DNA from: Gautieria morchelliformis
Lineage: Eukaryota > Basidiomycota > Agaricomycetes > Gomphales > Gomphaceae
Direction: 5' to 3'
DNA length: 64,000 nucleotides
Assembly (NCBI GenBank): GCA_015179125.1
Contig: WHVA01000135.1
Location: forward strand, 124,001 to 188,000
The notes beneath the pieces were generated by a model. The model was not told the DNA's origin, ran no database searches, and saw nothing but the letters and a program-made list of their open reading frames with translations. Positions 43,509 through 53,332 of the stretch are shown here, piece by piece. How positions within the stretch are numbered: position 1 is the first letter of the stretch; every line of letters starts with the position of its first letter. A program made the translations under genes and the position numbers.

Positions 43509-43625
43509 TACCAGCACATACGAGTCGAAATATCCTTGAACAGGACGTTGCTCCTCAGGCTTCTGGTGGTTTGAGCGGGAGTTGTTTATCGACCGACCCG
43601 CATATAGTATATATGCGATGGGCGG
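43509..43625 (+). repeat. Dispersed repeat R2, copy 1
   Basis: ACCAGC...CAGGACGTTGCTCC...TTTGAGCGGGAGTTGTTTATCGACCGACCC (separate words), matching 43689-43805 and 44250-44350. The GCATATAGTATATATGC palindrome at its right end is unique to this copy. Confidence 0.7.
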
Positions 43626-43688
43626 ACGAGCCGATGTTTGGAGAAGAATGTGCACATGCAAATGTGAAGGTCCAGTCACGGAGGAATT

Positions 43689-43880
43689 TACCAGCCCATC
43701 GAAGTTGTAAACTTAGTATACTTGCACAGGACGCTGCTCCTGATCTGATGATTTGAGCGAGAGTTGTTTATCAACCGACCCATGCAATGGGAGCGCCAGC
43801 CAATACGGGTTGAAGAATCATGGCTGTTCTAGCCCGAATCCCAAATGAATAATACCAAGCAGAACGTGAGTCTGATCAGT
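43689..43880 (+). repeat. Dispersed repeat R2, copy 2
   Basis: CAGGACGCTGCTCC...GAGAGTTGTTTATCAACC...CAATGGGAGCGCCAGCCAAT; the matching region with copy 3 runs on to GAACGTGAGT at about 43875. Confidence 0.75.
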
Positions 43881-44232
43881 TGCACGCACACATCACATGG
43901 TCCGAAATTAGTAGGGAGCAGCATCTTGGTGGCTAGGTGTCCAAGGTTTACTTTGACCCTGGCAGCTATATAGTGCATGAGTCTAGGACATGGGTGTAGT
44001 TATGTCAAGATTCTGCACAAGTCTTCGGGAAAGGAAATGCAACTTAGGCGAGGGGTCAGGACGTACGGCATAACCAGGTTAGACGGCCACCATGGGCAGG
44101 GGCCTGGGGAATGCAGGGAAGGTGGGGGTTGAATTTATGGGTTATGGTCAGCACAAGGACTCGTACTGAGTGCTGCGCATTAAGAATTGAGAAGATCTTG
44201 TCAGTCAGTGCTAGGTCGTTCTACTGGCACAG

Positions 44233-44430
44233 TAGAGAGCAGGACAGTTGCTGAAGTTCACGCACAGGACGCTGCTCGCCGTGCCTGATCTGATGGTTTG
44301 GGCGAGAATTGTTTATCAACCGACCCATGCAATGGGAGCGCCAGCCAATGATGACTTACAGCCGTACTAGCCCAGCGCATTCCAAATCGACTTGAACGAG
44401 AACTACCATGGAGAACGTGAGTTTGTCTGC
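44233..44430 (+). repeat. Dispersed repeat R2, copy 3
   Basis: Closest to copy 2: CAGGACGCTGCTCG, GAATTGTTTATCAACCGACC, CAATGGGAGCGCCAGCCAAT, then CTAGCCC...GGAGAACGTGAGT. No coding frame. Confidence 0.75.
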
Positions 44431-44640
44431 AGTCGGGGAACGACTGCATTGTTGTGCTTCCATGGGTAGTTGTGCGATATTTACCATCGTACTCAAGTCC
44501 CTATTGCGCAAATTCTGCATGTATTTTTTTGCCGGTATGGAAAGAATGAGTGTAAGCGCAAGGGTGCCTTTTGGGTCGAATCGTCGATGAGAACCGTGGT
44601 ATAAGTAGCCATCCAGATTCCGGAAGAGTTAAGTACGCAC

Positions 44641-44757
44641 AGGGATTACAGCTGTTTCGGGTACACAAGGCGGAGTATGAAATTCATGCCGCCCGGTGCC
44701 GCCCGCGAAAATCGACCTGTATCTCCACAACCATTGGATATTAAGGGTTTATACTTT
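44641..44757 (-). repeat. Dispersed repeat R1, copy 2
   Basis: Reverse complement of 2355-2471 with scattered changes; shared words TATAAACCCTTAAT, CTCCGCCTTGTGTACCCGAAA. Followed by A/T-rich sequence to 44950 on the plus strand. Confidence 0.75.
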
Positions 44758-45110
44758 GTATATAATCTGTACTATATATTAGCTACCATTATATATACAA
44801 ATCTTGGCTTATTATGATTTATTTAATATTTGGATAATTTCACTTATATGCATCATTATGACCTCAAATTCTTTCAATAAAGGCCATAAATTGGTCAGAT
44901 TATAGTAATATACATATACAAATGTTTTAAACAGAAAACAAGGGTGAAATCATCTGGCTGTGGAAGGGGGGAGAGGTGCATCATGTGCATGTCTGTTTGC
45001 CTGCTCCCAGCCCTTTTAGCCTTCTACATCAAGTCCTCAGCTTTACATAAGATTAAAGTACATATTTATACATAACAAAATATAATACCTGTAGTTTCGG
45101 CATACCTGGC
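44758..45110. other. A/T-rich spacer
   Basis: TATATA-rich to about 44930; nothing else recognised. Confidence 0.4.
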
Positions 45111-45997
45111 ATGATAGCAGCGCGTTGTGCTATGACGCGGGGTAGCGCGACTGAGTTACGTGACTGCCTGGCGCCTCGTTGCAGCCTCCTTCCTGCCATG
45201 CACGACGAGCAGCCTTCCCTCCTACCACAACCACTTGACGCGTTCCTCTCCCCTCTCATGGCTGGCAAAAAGAAAAAGAAAGCTAAAGCTGAGCTACTTG
45301 GGGATTCAAACATGCTGAAAACACGCCAGCGGGACTCGGTTGACCCTGCCCTCATCGTCGATGGCAAGCGTAGTCGCACGCCGTCAGCTCGACTGCGTGA
45401 CGCTGGTGTGATCCCCCCAATTCGACCTCCTGCCTCAAAGACGAAGGCAGGCAGCAAGGTGCCGGCTACCAACGATGGTTCCACATCCAAACCACCCGTT
45501 GCCAAAGACCCCTTCCCTCTATTGCCCCGACATCCACCTCTGCCTCCAAAGGGCCGTCCAAGTCCGGCGACCCTGCAACCAGGAAAACCGGTGCCGCTGA
45601 TGCTATCGTCGGCCGCCTCGTTCTCAGCACAATTCCCGAGGAGGACCAGCAAGAGGGGGACCAGGGGGACCAGGAGGACCAGGGGGATCGAGAGCCAGGG
45701 TTGGGGTTAGTCAGTGAGGATGACCTTGGGCATGCCGATGCGTTTGGAGACTCTGAGAGAGAAGAGGACGAGGAGGAAGAGGTCGCAGACCTGTCAGAAG
45801 ACTTCGAGTCCCCCAGCAGCGACGATAATCCCGACAGCGATGGGGAACGGCTCTCCTCTCCGGTCGAGCCTCCCAAGAAGAAGGGTAAAGCGGCGGCCAC
45901 AGAAAAGGCAGTGGCTTCTATGCCTGATAGTAAGTGTTTTATTGTATATTTGTGATGTTTACCTGACACTTTATCTACAGAAATGAAATTTATCATC
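45111..45997 (+). pseudogene. Gene fragment with Lys-rich N-terminus and acidic domain
   Basis: First exon begins with a K-K-K-K-K-A-K-A run (near 45265) and R-D-S-V-D-P-A-L-I-V-D. The frame shifts near 45530 and continues as G-A-A-D-A-I-V-G-R-L, E-G-D-Q-G-D-Q-E-D-Q-G-D and a strongly acidic stretch, to A-V-A-S-M-P-D. It is followed by a donor GTAAGT at 45930 and an acceptor TCTACAG at 45980. After a few codons it meets copia E at about 46000. Composition suggests a nuclear protein; family not recognised. Confidence 0.45.
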
Positions 45998-46000
45998 CCT

Positions 46001-47759
46001 TTACGTCAGGGCGTGTGTTTGCGTTGTGAACAGGTAACGGAGGATGTGTTGGGCGGCGAGTAAGTGGTCTGCCGTGGGATTTGCGCCAAATTGCGAGAGC
46101 CGGTTGACCGCGAAGCATATGTCTGGTCTCGAGCCAAGCATGGCGTACATGAGTGATCCTACTATTTGTTGGTAGCGTGAGGTGACGGTTGAGTCGGAGA
46201 ACTTTTTGGTGTTGGGTACAAGCTTTATGCCTGGCGCGAATGGCGTGTACACCGGTCTACACTCCAGCATATCGTATCTGGTCAGCATGCGTTCGATATA
46301 ATGGGATTGATCTATGCTTATCGTTCTTTTTGGGTGATCGCGCGTGATGTGGATTCCCAAGAAATTATTTATCTCCCCTAGGTCAGTGATCTTGGAGCGC
46401 GTCCCAATTTTCACTTTAAGATCGTTGACAGCTGCAAGGACTCCAATTATTGCTATGTCATCCACATATACGAGCACGATGGTGGGGGTGGTCTCCCCCG
46501 TCGTCACGTTTGATGAAGATAGATACATCGCAGCGATGTTTTTTTTGGAATCCCAGGGTGTCGAGCGTCTCTTGCAGGTGCGCGTGCCATTGCTGTCCCA
46601 CTTGTTTTAACCCGTAGATGGCCTTCGACAGTTTGCACACCTTGTTTTCCTTCCCTGGGACTGCAAAACCTTCCGGTTGGTCCATGTACAGTTCTTCATC
46701 CAGGTTGCCGTTGAGGGAGGCAGATTTTATGTCGATTTGGTGTACTTCTAGGTCGAACCTCGCTGCAAGTGCTAGCAGTAGCCTCAGGGAGTCGAGCCTG
46801 GTGACTGGCACGAAGGTCTCTTCATAATCAATGCCTAAGGTTTGCAGAAAACCTTTTGCGACGAGTCGGGCCTGGTATCTGGTGATTTTTCCTTGAGTGT
46901 CGCGCTTCGTTAGGTACACCCATCTGCATTTCACCGTGCGTCTGTCTTTCGGTAGGTCGGTCAGCTCCCAAGTCCCATTATCCAGTAAGCATTTTATTTC
47001 TTCTGTCATGGCCCGATGCCAGAAGTCGGCTTCTGCGGAGGACATCGTGGCCTGATATGATGTTGGATCTCCCGTGGGTGTCGTGTCCACGGCAGCCAGT
47101 AACACTGTAATTGTGTTCGTCCATACCGCAGGTACCCAGCGCTGAGCCCTGTCTGGTCTAGCGTTCGTTGGGTCAGGGCGCAGGGACCTCCCAACGATGC
47201 GTGCAGATCTTCGCGGAGGTACTGGTATGCGTGGTGGAGCCTGTTGTGGGACGTGGCCTGGGACTGGTGGTCCTGGAGGCGGCGGTGGACCGTGTGCTGG
47301 TGCGTGGTCTTTGAGATCTTCGTCGTCTCTCTCTGGCAGTGCCAATTTGACTAGTTCAGGTGTCGGTTGCGGGGTCTGTGAAGGGTTAGGGTTTGGCTGC
47401 GCGATCGGGACAGTTGGGGCGCGGAGAGGATATGCGTTTTCCTCAAATGCAACGTTCGTAGATACCAGGATTTTGTGTGTAGATGGATCGCACAGCTTGT
47501 ACCCCTTGGTGGATCCATCATATCCTATGAAAATCAGTTTCTTTGACGTTGGGTCGAATTTGGTGCGCTGCTTTGTGGTGTGTGCATAGGCGAGGCATCC
47601 GAAAGTTCGGAGATAGCTGAGGTCGGGTGCGCGTCCAAAAAGGCATTCATGTGGAGAGAGGTAATTGCTTGCACATGAGGGAGCGCGATTTCTTACATGT
47701 ACAGCTGTGGCAACAGCGCTCTCCCAGAATCCGTGAGACATGCCGGCACTTTGTAGCAT
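46001..47759 (-). pseudogene. copia E integrase C-terminus and RT
   Basis: A frame from 47759 holds the integrase C-terminus (N-R-A-P-S...E-C-L-F-G-R-A-P-D), a Pro-rich linker and RT to I-Y-G-L-K-Q-V-G-Q-Q-W. A shift near 46490 moves the catalytic Y-V-D-D-I into another frame (46528-46001), which runs to the RT thumb (S-L-M-Y-A-M-L-G) and stops at the truncation. Confidence 0.9.
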
Positions 47760-47845
47760 GGCACGCGCGGCTTCTGCAATCGTTCGGTTCGCTCTCTCAG
47801 CGACGCCGTTCTGTTGTGGTGTGTGTGGCGTGGTAAGTTCGTGCT

Positions 47846-48990
47846 TTATTCCGTTCTCTGTGATGTACTGGATGAATTCCGTCGATAGGAATTCCCCCCT
47901 GCGATCCGAGCGTATGGCTCAGAGCGTACCTTTGTAGTGCGTGGAGATGAGCGCATGGTACTTCTTGAAGCAGTCAAAGGTGTCGGCCTTCGCAAGAATA
48001 CCCATTTGTAGCGCTTGTAGTCATCCACCTGTACGTAGTGGTAGCTATGGCCCTGGATGGAGTGCGTTTGCATGGGGCCTGCGAGGTCCATGTGGATTAG
48101 CTCGAACGGTTGAGTGCGGCGGTGAGTCGAGGATTTGAATTTCCTCCTTGTGGATTTCCCTAATAGGCAGCCTTTGCACGTCGATAGTGCGCATCGCGAA
48201 TTTGGATCCATTTGGTTGTTAATCCGTTTCAAGGATGACCAAGAGAGATGACCAAGGCGAGCGTGAAGGATGTCTAGGGGGACATTCGTTTGCGCTGAGT
48301 GGATGGAAGGCATTGCGCAGCTTAGTGCGAGCCAATAGTGCTGCCCGGTAAGTTGGCCTTCCACATACTGTGCCCCGTTTTTACTGAGGTTTACTTTTTG
48401 ACCCTTGAAACTGATGGTTATTCCTTTCTCCCCTATTTTGAGGATCGAGATGAACCAGCCACCGATGTCTGGGGTGTGAAGTACGTTCTGGAGCTCGATT
48501 TTTCTCTCCATTCCACTCACTCTCGTTCGCGTTACGACTGTGCCGATGCCAATGTAGGGTACACCTTTCTTTTTGTCAGCTAGGTATACGGTGCACTGTG
48601 TCGGGAGCATTCAATACGTCGAGTAGTCGGCTATGTCGTGCGTTATATGGTCAGTGCAGCCCGAATCGAGCATCCAATTGTGCGTGCTCACGATATAGAA
48701 GCAAATGGTATCATTTGCGGCATCGGAGGTTACAACGGGTGTAGTATCTGACGAGCCTGGAGAGCTGCCTGCGATCGCAGTGCTTACAGAGGGCGCCGTT
48801 TCCTCTTTCTCCTTTTCTTTCGCTTTTCTTTTGCCCTTTCTGTCACCGGCTCCTTTTTTTCCTCTCGGACTGCGCCTCTTCTCAAGACAAGCCACGCACC
48901 TTGCGCCGGCAGTCCTTTTCCCAGTGTCCGGTGCCTCCACAATAATTACACTTATCTTTGCCTGTACTTGACATCGCGTGGATGGCATTC
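47846..48990 (-). pseudogene. copia E protease and integrase N-terminus
   Basis: 48988-48611 has a CCHC-region Cys pair followed by Lys-rich sequence and protease L-D-S-G-C-T-D-H-I-T; 48610-47846 has GAG-pre-integrase (H-A-R-L-G-H-L-S), C-K-G-C-L-L-G-K and H-M-D-L-A-G-P. The second catalytic Asp region is shifted near 47900. Confidence 0.85.
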
Positions 48991-48999
48991 ACGTTTGGC

Positions 49000-49655
49000 T
49001 GAGCTCCCTGTCGAAGTTCTTCAGACAGGATTCAGCTCCACGTGTTCGCCCAATCGATTTGCGAGAAGTCGGAAATGGTGGCAAGTATTGTCTGTTGTGC
49101 GATCTCGTAGGATGCAGGTAAGGCTTGAAGCACGTTGAGGGTGTGAAGAGGGTCGCTGATGGCTAGACCCGCAGCAACGATTCGATTTCTCAACTAAGAC
49201 ATTTCGTCAATCTGTTGCGTGATTTGGGTGTCGTGCGAGAACGTCATGGTCGTATATTTACGGTAGTCGACCCATAAATTGAGACCGGTCCTCATGCCAT
49301 AGGTCGTTTTTAAATTGCTCCAGTTCTGTTCTAGAGTTTTCGCCATGTCGAGGGATTGATGGACGGAAGGCTTGGTGGATACCAGCAGCAAGGAGAGGCC
49401 CTGGCGAGATCGCTTCTCCCAGTCCTTGAGTCGCTTGCGCTCATCGTCTGTTGGTGGCATGCTCAGGGAGGGTGTCGATTCTTGACCCTCAGCGATGCGC
49501 AGGGCGTCGATGATCATAAGGGCGGCTTTTAGTGAAAAGGCCCATGTTTCCCAGTTATTCCCATCGAACTTTTCAATTGTTGATAGGAGCTTCAATGTAG
49601 TTGTGTCAGCCATGGTGCGGCTGGCTTGCTGTGAGACAGTGGTGGGTTTTTGCAC
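49000..49655 (-). pseudogene. copia E gag
   Basis: Frame from near 49612 (M-A-D-T-T-T-L) with F-D-G-N-N-W-E-T-W-A, typical copia Gag start; a TAA/TAG-type stop near 49194 breaks it, and the same frame resumes (L-R-N-R-I-V-A-A-G-L). A CCHC knuckle C-N-Y-C-G-G-T-G-H-W-E-K-D-C follows near 48930. The PBS ATG here opens only a 5-codon ORF, so gag must start downstream. Confidence 0.8.
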
Positions 49656-49690
49656 GCGACGATTAGGTTAGGTTAAGTTTTTCAGGGAGC

Positions 49691-49703
49691 GGGGCCCATA
49701 ACC
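49691..49703 (-). promoter_or_regulatory. copia E primer-binding site
   Basis: GGTTATGGGCCCC abutting LTR end CTCACAATA; its ATG opens M-G-P-A-P then a stop. Confidence 0.7.
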
Positions 49704-49919
49704 TATTGTGAGCAACCTTTATAGGCAGTATTAGAACCTGGACGGCCTCAGAAGAATGTCTGATATTAAGAGGTCTAACTGCAAATACCTGGACGGCGTC
49801 AGAAGAATATCTGAAGCGCCGTCTTACACGCGTTGGGTAACTATACTAGTTGCTTAGTAATATCGTCTGTAAAGAGAAGGTGGTGTCGACTCAGTGACTG
49901 GTCATTCGGATTCACAACA
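49704..49919 (-). repeat. copia E 5' LTR (216 bp)
   Basis: TGTTGTGAATCC...CTCACAATA in element sense. On the plus strand it contains a direct repeat CCTGGACGGC.TCAGAAGAAT.TCTGA (49739-49765, 49790-49816), the only such U3 duplication among the copia LTRs here. Confidence 0.8.
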
Positions 49920-50630
49920 GCGAGAACAGGAATGTCTTTGGAGCCTTCCATACGACTGGCACAATAATCTGGTATCAAGATCGCCCACGGGATGAATGTC
50001 AACACGTACCTGAATATGTTGAACATTCGGTAACGTAATACGAACCTATAGAAAGTTGCTTTTTATCGGCACCCCACAGCCTTTGAGTATGAACTTGGCT
50101 TTACTCACGTGCCTTCGGTTCGTACAGACAGATCCTACGTTGCAAAATTTTGTGTCAGCGTGTCAGAGAAAGGAGATATTAGACGCACAGAAAACACAAA
50201 ACAGACGACTTCATCTCCATCCAAGCCCTTGATCTGGGAGGCATGAGCGAACGTGGTACCAAACAACGACTCTGTAACCTTGCTTTCTTTGGCAGGTGGT
50301 ACAGGGGCGACAAGTGTAGGGGGTTGAGCGTCCGAAGCTGCCGAAGAGCCTTCACCAGAACTACCCACCGGCATTAAGTGAGGATAAGGCATAGGTTGGA
50401 TAGGGTAAATATCGACGTGACAAATTAGTCCCACAACCTCAAGTTGTCTGCAAATACAAAAACAGTGGTCAGAACGACTAAAAACAGAGGCCAAGGCCAT
50501 ACTTGGCTGGAATTTCCTGTTCGGTGGGATGGTCGGTTTCGGCATCAAATACTTTGTACATTCGTAGATGAAAGGTGTTACTAAGGGCTTTGGGGGGTGT
50601 CCGGTAGCTAGATGCAAGTAGGGACTACCA
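49920..50630 (-). pseudogene. Velvet-domain regulator gene, cut by copia E
   Basis: Five exons in one frame: about 50630-50503 (L-R-M-Y-K-V-F-D-A-E-T), 50447-50189 (V-V-G-L-I-C-H-V-D-I-Y-P, a Ser/Pro insert, F-G-T-T-F-A-H-A, C-F-V-F-S), 50134-50109 (D-L-S-V-R-T-E-G-T), 50045-50010 (L-R-Y-R-M-F-N-I-F) and 49955-49920 (K-D-I-P-V-L-A). Introns are 47-63 nt with GT-AG ends. F-x-F-S-D-L-S-V-R-T-E-G-T-F...R-Y-R-x-F-x-I-F...I-P-V-L-A is the signature of basidiomycete velvet factors, DNA-binding regulators of development and secondary metabolism. The expected E-C-Y-G-G and C-terminus are missing at the LTR. The first velvet motif upstream was not found, and a stop lies just upstream of the first exon shown. 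Confidence 0.9.
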
Positions 50631-51553
50631 GCATTGTGGCCGTAAAGCTTTGCTGCTATGGGTATGTGGGACGTTTGTTGAGCCAGACTGATGGAATAGG
50701 GCAGAGATTTTCTGTACGCCAGGTGTTCGGCGCAGACAAATAATATATTTTGGTGAGCCTGAGGCGGTTCAAGATCTGCTCCCGGCGTTATCTAGATGAC
50801 CCTAGAGTTATGACGGTGCTTCCGTAGCCTTCCGTACCGTATCATATTAATACGCGAGATTCACACGGAAGAAGTGAGTGGCTGAAGGCTGACCACGAGG
50901 TGCGTTCCACATTACAATATACTTCACAGGTCATCCTCGGCACCCACCCACTCTCCCTGCCGGTATCCGAAGGGTGGCAAACTTCCCCCACAGCGGCACC
51001 ATGCCCGTGCTGGCACAGAATGGCGCGCAGAGCACCCCGTCTGTCCACGGTGATGATGGGTGACACAATAGGCATTGGGAGGTGTTAGGTGGGTATGCGA
51101 GGGCAGGGACTGCGGACGGTAACTCAACTATTCACCGGTGGATCAAGTGGTGGATCAAGCGCTGAAAGCTGCCATAGGGCACGTGGGGCTTGGCTTCAAG
51201 GAATTCATGGGCACTTGTGTGCAATGCCATTGGCGGTTGGCATTGCGGGTGGGTAGGAGGACAACACTTCTATTAAATAAGATGATTCAGGATGAATTCA
51301 GACCCGAGTCTGTGGAAGCGGCGATGGGATGTACAGTGTACACGTAACGCGCCCTCAGAATTACAGATAAGTACTGGTCACTGGCAATGTGGAAGCAATG
51401 TTCTTGGCAAGCATGTCACGTGGGGAAGCAGTGACGCAGGGGCACACATGCCAGGGTTCCGGTAGGAACCCTGCAGTCCGTGCGTACCAGGCACCCGCAC
51501 TTGCTGCCAGACTCCCGGACGTGGGGTGAAAGTACACGAGTGGAGGCCGACTT
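50631..51553 (+). repeat. Segmental duplication, copy 1
   Basis: Matches 57615-58610 in direct orientation with many substitutions and indels: CAAATAATATATTTTGG, ATCTGCTCCCGGCGT, CGGTGATGATGGGTG, CACCGGTGGATCAAG, AGGGCACGTGGG, GTGGGGAAGC.GTGACGCA, GCACCC...CAGACTCC.GG...GAAAGTACA. It lies just 5' of the velvet gene and probably includes its promoter. No other gene is recognised. Confidence 0.75.
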
Positions 51554-51558
51554 GGGGG

Positions 51559-51816
51559 TATAGGTCGAAGTAAGATATAGAATGAAGTAGTGAATTCGAT
51601 AGTGAGAAGCGACCCAGGTCGCTGCCTTAAATACACGGGAGCTTGTTCTAATTATACTATGGGTCTATTGTCTGCAAGAGCCACTGGCTTTGCATATTCT
51701 CCACTGTCCACCGTTCCTTGCCCCCTGCATACTTTCCACCATCCACCATCCCTTGTCTCGGTACTGAGACATGTCATTGTACCGAAGTGTCGTGTGCGAC
51801 AACTCAATTCCCAACA
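51559..51816 (-). repeat. copia F 3' LTR
   Basis: TGTTGGGAATTGAG...CTTACTTCGACCTATA in element sense, preceded by polypurine tract GTGAGGGGGAG (51817-51827). Confidence 0.95.
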
Positions 51817-51879
51817 CTCCCCCTCACTTCGGTAAGATTGACACTCCCCCTATCCTCAACCAAACCCAATTTCCCACGC

Positions 51880-52324
51880 AGATATCTGTGTTGACGTCCC
51901 TCAAGGCCCTTAGTCAATAAATCTGCAGGATTCCCCTTCGACCTGACGTATGTGAGTGAAGCTTCGTTAGAAGCCACTTCTCACGGATGAAGTGGTAGGC
52001 AACATTTATGTGTTTAGTCCAAGCATGGTACGTGGCATCGTGGGAAAGTGTGATGGCCCCAAGATTATCGGATCTGATCGACGTCGGTTCATCTTGATCA
52101 AAGCCTAGTTCTTGGAGCGCCCTCCTAAGCCAAACGAGTTCTTTAGCCCCCTCGGTAATGGCAATATATTCAGCCTCGGTTGTGGATAAAGAGACGGTGC
52201 ATTGGACCTTCGAACTCCAGGCAATTGATCACTCACCAAGTATCGCCACATATCCGCCAATTGATCTAGCGTCGGATCAGTTGGCATAGTCTGCATCGGT
52301 GAACAAATCAAGGCTGTTTTTGGT
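51880..52324 (-). pseudogene. copia F RNase H, broken
   Basis: In-frame pieces show T-D-A-D-Y-A-D-W, S-L-S-T-T-E-A-E-Y and R-S-D-N-L-G-A-I with stops (for example near 52225 and 51920). All acidic residues survive, but the frame does not. Confidence 0.8.
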
Positions 52325-53329
52325 TTATTTTCTGTAGAGGATACCCCCGTCTCGCGTCCCTTTGAGATAACGAAGGACGTGTTTGATCGCAGTCCATTGC
52401 TCTGGCCCATAGGAATTAGTGAATTGGCTGAGGTGCTGGACTGCGAAAGCGATGTCGGGTTGAGTTCCAAGCACCGCATACATGAGCGACCCAATTGCCT
52501 GGGCATAAAGCATGTCGATTTTAGGCTCTCCCACTGATTCAATAGGTATGTCAAGTTTGGTGGAGGTGTTGAACGGGGTTGCTACCGGGTACGCCTCCTG
52601 CATATTGAATCGTGCGAGCATAACGTCGATGTACGGCCCTTGCGAGATCTTGAGGGTCCCTTCCTCCCTGTTCCTTTCCACCCATATACCCAGAATCCTG
52701 TCCATTTTCCCTAAATCCATCATCACAAATTTCCCATTGAGCTCTTCCTTTACCCTGATCATCCCACTAACTGTGTTCGCCACCAATCCCAAATCGTCAA
52801 TGTAAATGGCTATGGCCTCGATGTTGTATCCGGACTTCCTAATGTAGATACACTCATCTGCTGAGCTTTGAATGTAACCAAGGTCAAGTAGTTCGTTTCG
52901 GAGCCGCTGGTGCCAGGCGGGCCCTGCCTGCTTAAGTCCATAGATAGCCCGGCGTAGCTTCAATACCCGTCCAGATCCATCATTGCATCCTTCTGGGTGT
53001 CTCATGTAGATTTCCTCCACCAACTCTGAGTTCAGATAGGCTCCCTTCACATCCATCATCTCGATCTCCCAGTCCCCCAAGTTCACAATGGCTAATAGAA
53101 GTCGTAGTGAGTCAAACTTGACAACGGGTGAGGTTATATCATAGTAGTCCATTCCTGGCCTTTGCATGAACCCCTGTGCCACCACTCGAACCTTCCCCTT
53201 CTTGAACTCTCCATCTGGCTTTGTTTTTACCACGTATACCCATCGGCACCCAATGGTATTCTGGTCTGGCGGCAGTTTTACCAGTTCCCATGTCCCAATC
53301 TCGCGGTGTTGTTCCATTTCTGTTTCCAT
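52325..53329 (-). pseudogene. copia F reverse transcriptase (open domain)
   Basis: 334 codons open: T-W-E-L-V-K-L, C-R-W-V-Y, R-V-V-A-Q-G-F-M-Q, M-M-D-V-K-G-A-Y-L-N, I-Y-G-L-K-Q-A-G-P-A-W and the catalytic Y-I-D-D-L. The domain itself is unbroken; a stop separates it from the linker ORF upstream (53333-54022) and another follows before RNase H. Confidence 0.9.
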
Positions 53330-53332
53330 GGC

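Larger units (their letters stand above)
46001..49919 (-). mobile_element. copia E, 3'-truncated, inserted in a velvet gene
   Basis: Minus-strand 5' LTR (49919-49704), PBS, gag, protease, integrase and RT; it ends at 46001 in the middle of RT/RNase H without a 3' LTR. The 5' LTR start abuts a velvet-domain exon at 49920. Frameshifts and stops break the polyprotein into at least five pieces. Confidence 0.9.

Noticed and set aside
45053..45996. Minus-strand ORFs of 176-199 codons
   Set aside because: Ser/Arg-rich antisense of the Lys-rich and acidic plus-strand gene fragment, which has splice signals.
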